In this document: positions 61,908 to 64,000 of the stretch, piece after piece
Layout of the letters: every line of letters starts with the position of its first letter
How positions within the stretch are numbered: the first letter of the stretch is position 1
DNA from: Pyrobaculum oguniense TE7
GTDB lineage: Archaea; Thermoproteota; Thermoprotei; Thermoproteales; Thermoproteaceae
Direction: 5' to 3'
Length of the DNA stretch: 64,000 nucleotides
Assembly (NCBI GenBank): GCA_000247545.1
Contig: CP003316.1
Span: forward strand, 715,233 to 779,232
Program-made: the position numbers and the translations under genes
Notes under the pieces: model-generated
Told to the model about the DNA's origin: nothing
Database searches by the model: none
The model's input: the letters and a program-made list of their open reading frames with translations, nothing else

Positions 61908-63167
61908 ATGCCGGTTTCCATTCCCAATCTAGATTCAGTAACGCTTCATTATTTTGAAAACTGTATGGGATGTGCCGCTTGTGCCCCTTCTTGTCCCTAC
62001 TACTACGTAGATAAGCACTACGCGCCTGTGGAGAAGGCCGAATTTCTAAGAGAAATTTTAAGAAAAAAATATACCATTTCTGGCAGATTAGCTGGACGGC
62101 TTGTGGGGGCGAAGTTGCCAAAGAGCGAAGAGGATTTTAAAAAACTTATGGTATTTGCATATCGGTGTGCCAACTGCGGCCGTTGCTACACAACCTGCCC
62201 ATATGGCATTGACAGCGGCGCCATGGTGAATAGGCTACGCCAAGTTTTGTCCAGCGCAGGTTATGCCCCCACTTTGCTGAGACAGCTAAGCGCCATGGAG
62301 AAAGAAGGCGGCTATGTCGCTGCGGCAAGGAAAATTTGGGAAGATTTCCTCAATACAGCACAGGCGCCGGTTGAAAAGAAGAGCGCTCGCGTCCTCCTTA
62401 TGGTTTCTCTTGGCGACATTTTAATATCAAGACAAGCAGTCTTAGACGCAGTCACCGTACTTAAAAGCGTTGGGGAGGACTTCACGTTGCCGGGAAGACC
62501 GCTTGGCGTCTTCCCGCCTGTAGGCTACACACTGGGGGATCTGGAAGCGGCAAGAGCCGTCGTAGCAGAGATCGTCAAGTACGTGGAGAGCCTAAGCCCG
62601 CAGATTGTGGTGATATTAAACGGCTGTTATACCTACTCCTATTTCAGGTTTGAGGCCACAAATATTCTTAGAAGGAAGTTTGGCTTCAAGTTACTTCATA
62701 TATCAGAGCTTCTGGCTGAGTACCTAAAGAGTGGTAGACTGAAGTTAAAGAAGCTTGGGATAAAAGTAGTATTGCAGGACTCTTGCCAGCTGGCTAGGCG
62801 TGGAGGTGTAGTTGAGGAGCCTCGTAGGGTGCTCGAGGCATGTGCTGATGTCCTTGACGTCAAGCACAGCGGCAGGGATGTGGAGTGTCTAGGCGGGGGG
62901 GCTGGCATTGGCATATTGTCAAGACAAATCAGCGATGAGCTCGTCAAGGCTCTCGGCGCAACTGTAGCGTCTTCCGACTGGGAGAGACAATTTCTAGAAA
63001 AATTGGAGAGGGACTACGAAAAGGCTACTGCAAAGAGGATAAAAATTTTAAAGGATGTAGATGCCGATGTAGTAGTCGCTCTGTGCCCCTTTGCATTAGA
63101 GGCTTTGAAGAGAGGCGGCGTTGAGGCAGAGCACTTCGTCTCTTTTGTAGCTAAGGCCCTTTGGTGA
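61908..63167 (+). CDS. isp2: hydrogenase-associated iron-sulfur protein Isp2 (HdrD/DsrK-like)
   Basis: The 419-residue protein has two 4Fe-4S ferredoxin motifs, NCMGCAACAPSCPYYY and CANCGRCYTTCPYG. A C-terminal cysteine-rich CCG-like domain carries LNGCYTYSYFR, LQDSCQLARRGG, VECLGGGAGIG and VVALCPFALEAL. This is the HdrD/DsrK layout in which the CCG cysteines bind a special cluster. One CCG cysteine pair reads CLGG rather than CCGG. It lies between isp1 and hynL and should face the same side as the cytochrome. Confidence 0.9.
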   Translation: MPVSIPNLDSVTLHYFENCMGCAACAPSCPYYYVDKHYAPVEKAEFLREILRKKYTISGRLAGRLVGAKLPKSEEDFKKLMVFAYRCANCGRCYTTCPYGIDSGAMVNRLRQVLSSAGYAPTLLRQLSAMEKEGGYVAAARKIWEDFLNTAQAPVEKKSARVLLMVSLGDILISRQAVLDAVTVLKSVGEDFTLPGRPLGVFPPVGYTLGDLEAARAVVAEIVKYVESLSPQIVVILNGCYTYSYFRFEATNILRRKFGFKLLHISELLAEYLKSGRLKLKKLGIKVVLQDSCQLARRGGVVEEPRRVLEACADVLDVKHSGRDVECLGGGAGIGILSRQISDELVKALGATVASSDWERQFLEKLERDYEKATAKRIKILKDVDADVVVALCPFALEALKRGGVEAEHFVSFVAKALW

Positions 63168-63190
63168 ATTTTTCAAGTGATTGGAAACAG

Positions 63191-63203
63191 GTTTTTAATT
63201 AAA
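63191..63203 (+). promoter_or_regulatory. TATA-like box before hynL
   Basis: TTTTTAATTAAAC lies ~24 bases before ATG 63221, allowing extra initiation of the large-subunit gene in addition to operon read-through. Confidence 0.45.
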
Positions 63204-63220
63204 CGGGTGTTAGTGTATTT

Positions 63221-64000
63221 ATGTCTACAATAAAGCTCTTGATAGATCCCATAACGCGCATAGAGGGTCACCTAGCGCTTTATGCCGAAGTGGATGCCGC
63301 TACCCGCGCCGTTTCCACGGCGAAGACTACCGCCATGATGTTCCGGGGCTTTGAGGTCTTTTTGAGGGGGAGATCCCCAGAGGACGCCATTGCCATAACC
63401 TCGCGCAGTTGCGGCGTCTGCGGGGCAGCCCACGCCAACGCCTCGACGAGGGCTTGCGACGCCGCGGCTGGTATGACCCCCCTCCCCATGGGCAACGTGC
63501 TGAGGAATTTGGCCTACGCAATGACAGACTACACCTACGACCACCCACTCATCCTCAACATGTTGGAGGGCCCCGACTACAGCGAGCTGATAGTGAGCAA
63601 GCTGACGCCCTCGGTGTGGCAGACCGGCCAGCAGACGCCGGCAAAATACTCCAGCATACACGGTTACCGCACAATAGCTGACATAATGCGCGACCTCAAC
63701 CCCATCCAAGGGCGTATTTGGCAACTGACGGTGAAATACCAGCGCATAGCCAGAGAGGCCGGTGTGTTGATATATGGCCGCCACGCCCACCCAGCGACGT
63801 TAATACCCGGCGGCATATCGACAGACATAACAAACCTGGCATCGTTGCTCCAGGAGTACTACGCGCGCCTATCCCTCTTGACCGCTTGGGTTAAGTTCGT
63901 CTGGGCCATATGGCAAGACCTCTACGAGTTCTTCAGAGACCACGTATCGACGCCGGACGGACAGCCCTACGCCCTAACGCAAGGCAAGACCCACGACCCG
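63221..64000 (+). CDS. hynL: [NiFe] hydrogenase large subunit (3' end outside window)
   Basis: The first 260 residues of the NiFe-binding subunit are present. It begins [20 protein letters not shown] with the conserved RIEGH signature. The L1 motif [11 protein letters not shown] at about 61-71 supplies two nickel-binding cysteines (C64, C67) and His71. The C-terminal L2 cysteine pair and the cleavable tail lie beyond base 64000. The start ATG 63221 gives the family N-terminus. It follows isp2, completing hynS-isp1-isp2-hynL. Confidence 0.95.
   Translation, partial: MSTIKLLIDPITRIEGHLALYAEVDAATRAVSTAKTTAMMFRGFEVFLRGRSPEDAIAITSRSCGVCGAAHANASTRACDAAAGMTPLPMGNVLRNLAYAMTDYTYDHPLILNMLEGPDYSELIVSKLTPSVWQTGQQTPAKYSSIHGYRTIADIMRDLNPIQGRIWQLTVKYQRIAREAGVLIYGRHAHPATLIPGGISTDITNLASLLQEYYARLSLLTAWVKFVWAIWQDLYEFFRDHVSTPDGQPYALTQGKTHDP

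Noticed and set aside
1-64000. CRISPR array, rRNA gene or intact insertion sequence
   Set aside because: No regularly spaced direct repeats, rRNA-like conserved blocks or complete transposase gene were seen on reading the window.

Overview
This window looks like a hyperthermophilic crenarchaeon of the Thermoproteales, most probably a Pyrobaculum. It carries PaREP1 and PaREP2 paralogues, families named from Pyrobaculum aerophilum. It also has archaeal-type GluRS, AsnRS, EF-1alpha, L34e, fibrillarin, HerA, XPD and Dph2, and the archaeal riboflavin route with ArfA, ArfB and the Rib7-type reductase. Start codons are often GTG or TTG and usually lie about 22-27 bases from a TATA-like box without a Shine-Dalgarno sequence, as expected for leaderless transcripts. 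No rRNA, tRNA, CRISPR array or intact insertion sequence was recognised.

Bases 1-6250 are an accessory, decaying region. It holds a truncated unknown gene, a TnpB-like N-terminal relic joined in frame to a membrane-anchored winged-helix protein, a nested inverted repeat built from a GTCAGGC-type word, a 3'-truncated Nre-type DNA repair gene, a fused HEPN-nucleotidyltransferase toxin-antitoxin protein, and a PaREP2 gene broken by several stops and frameshifts. It ends abruptly at the promoter of the fibrillarin gene.

Bases 6250-29300 are mostly housekeeping: fibrillarin, a GltD-like flavoprotein, cytidylate kinase, L34e, EF-1alpha, HerA, Dph2, a type IA topoisomerase, an XPD-type helicase, nicotinate phosphoribosyltransferase, a geranylgeranyl-reductase-like flavoprotein, the riboflavin cluster (ribB, rib7, arfA, divergent arfB), a histone-deacetylase-fold enzyme, PRPP synthetase, Sua5 and AsnRS.

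Bases 29300-52300 mix core and poorly known genes: Fap7-like kinase, GluRS, a sugar nucleotidyltransferase, a tightly coupled cassette of four unknown small genes, CBS, DUF309, Sir2, DUF192 and solute-binding proteins, a P-loop/deoxyribosyltransferase-like protein, a MinD-like ATPase coupled to a tiny membrane protein, a large surface protein, a split methionyl-tRNA synthetase, PaREP1, an MtaB-type methylthiotransferase, a DHPS-like protein and a THUMP protein.

Bases 52300-64000 start with a TnpB C-terminal relic and continue with a nickel-hydrogenase locus. One side (minus strand) carries nikR, hypA, a Mrp/MinD-type hypB substitute, an acetyl-CoA-synthetase-like protein that has lost its catalytic motifs, hypE and a metallo-beta-lactamase-fold protein. 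The other side (plus strand) carries an unknown small gene, a maturation protease, a winged-helix protein and the hydrogenase genes hynS-isp1-isp2-hynL, the last running off the window. NikR and the divergent plus-strand gene share one TATA-like box. The whole region encodes assembly and control of a Tat-exported, membrane-bound uptake [NiFe] hydrogenase.
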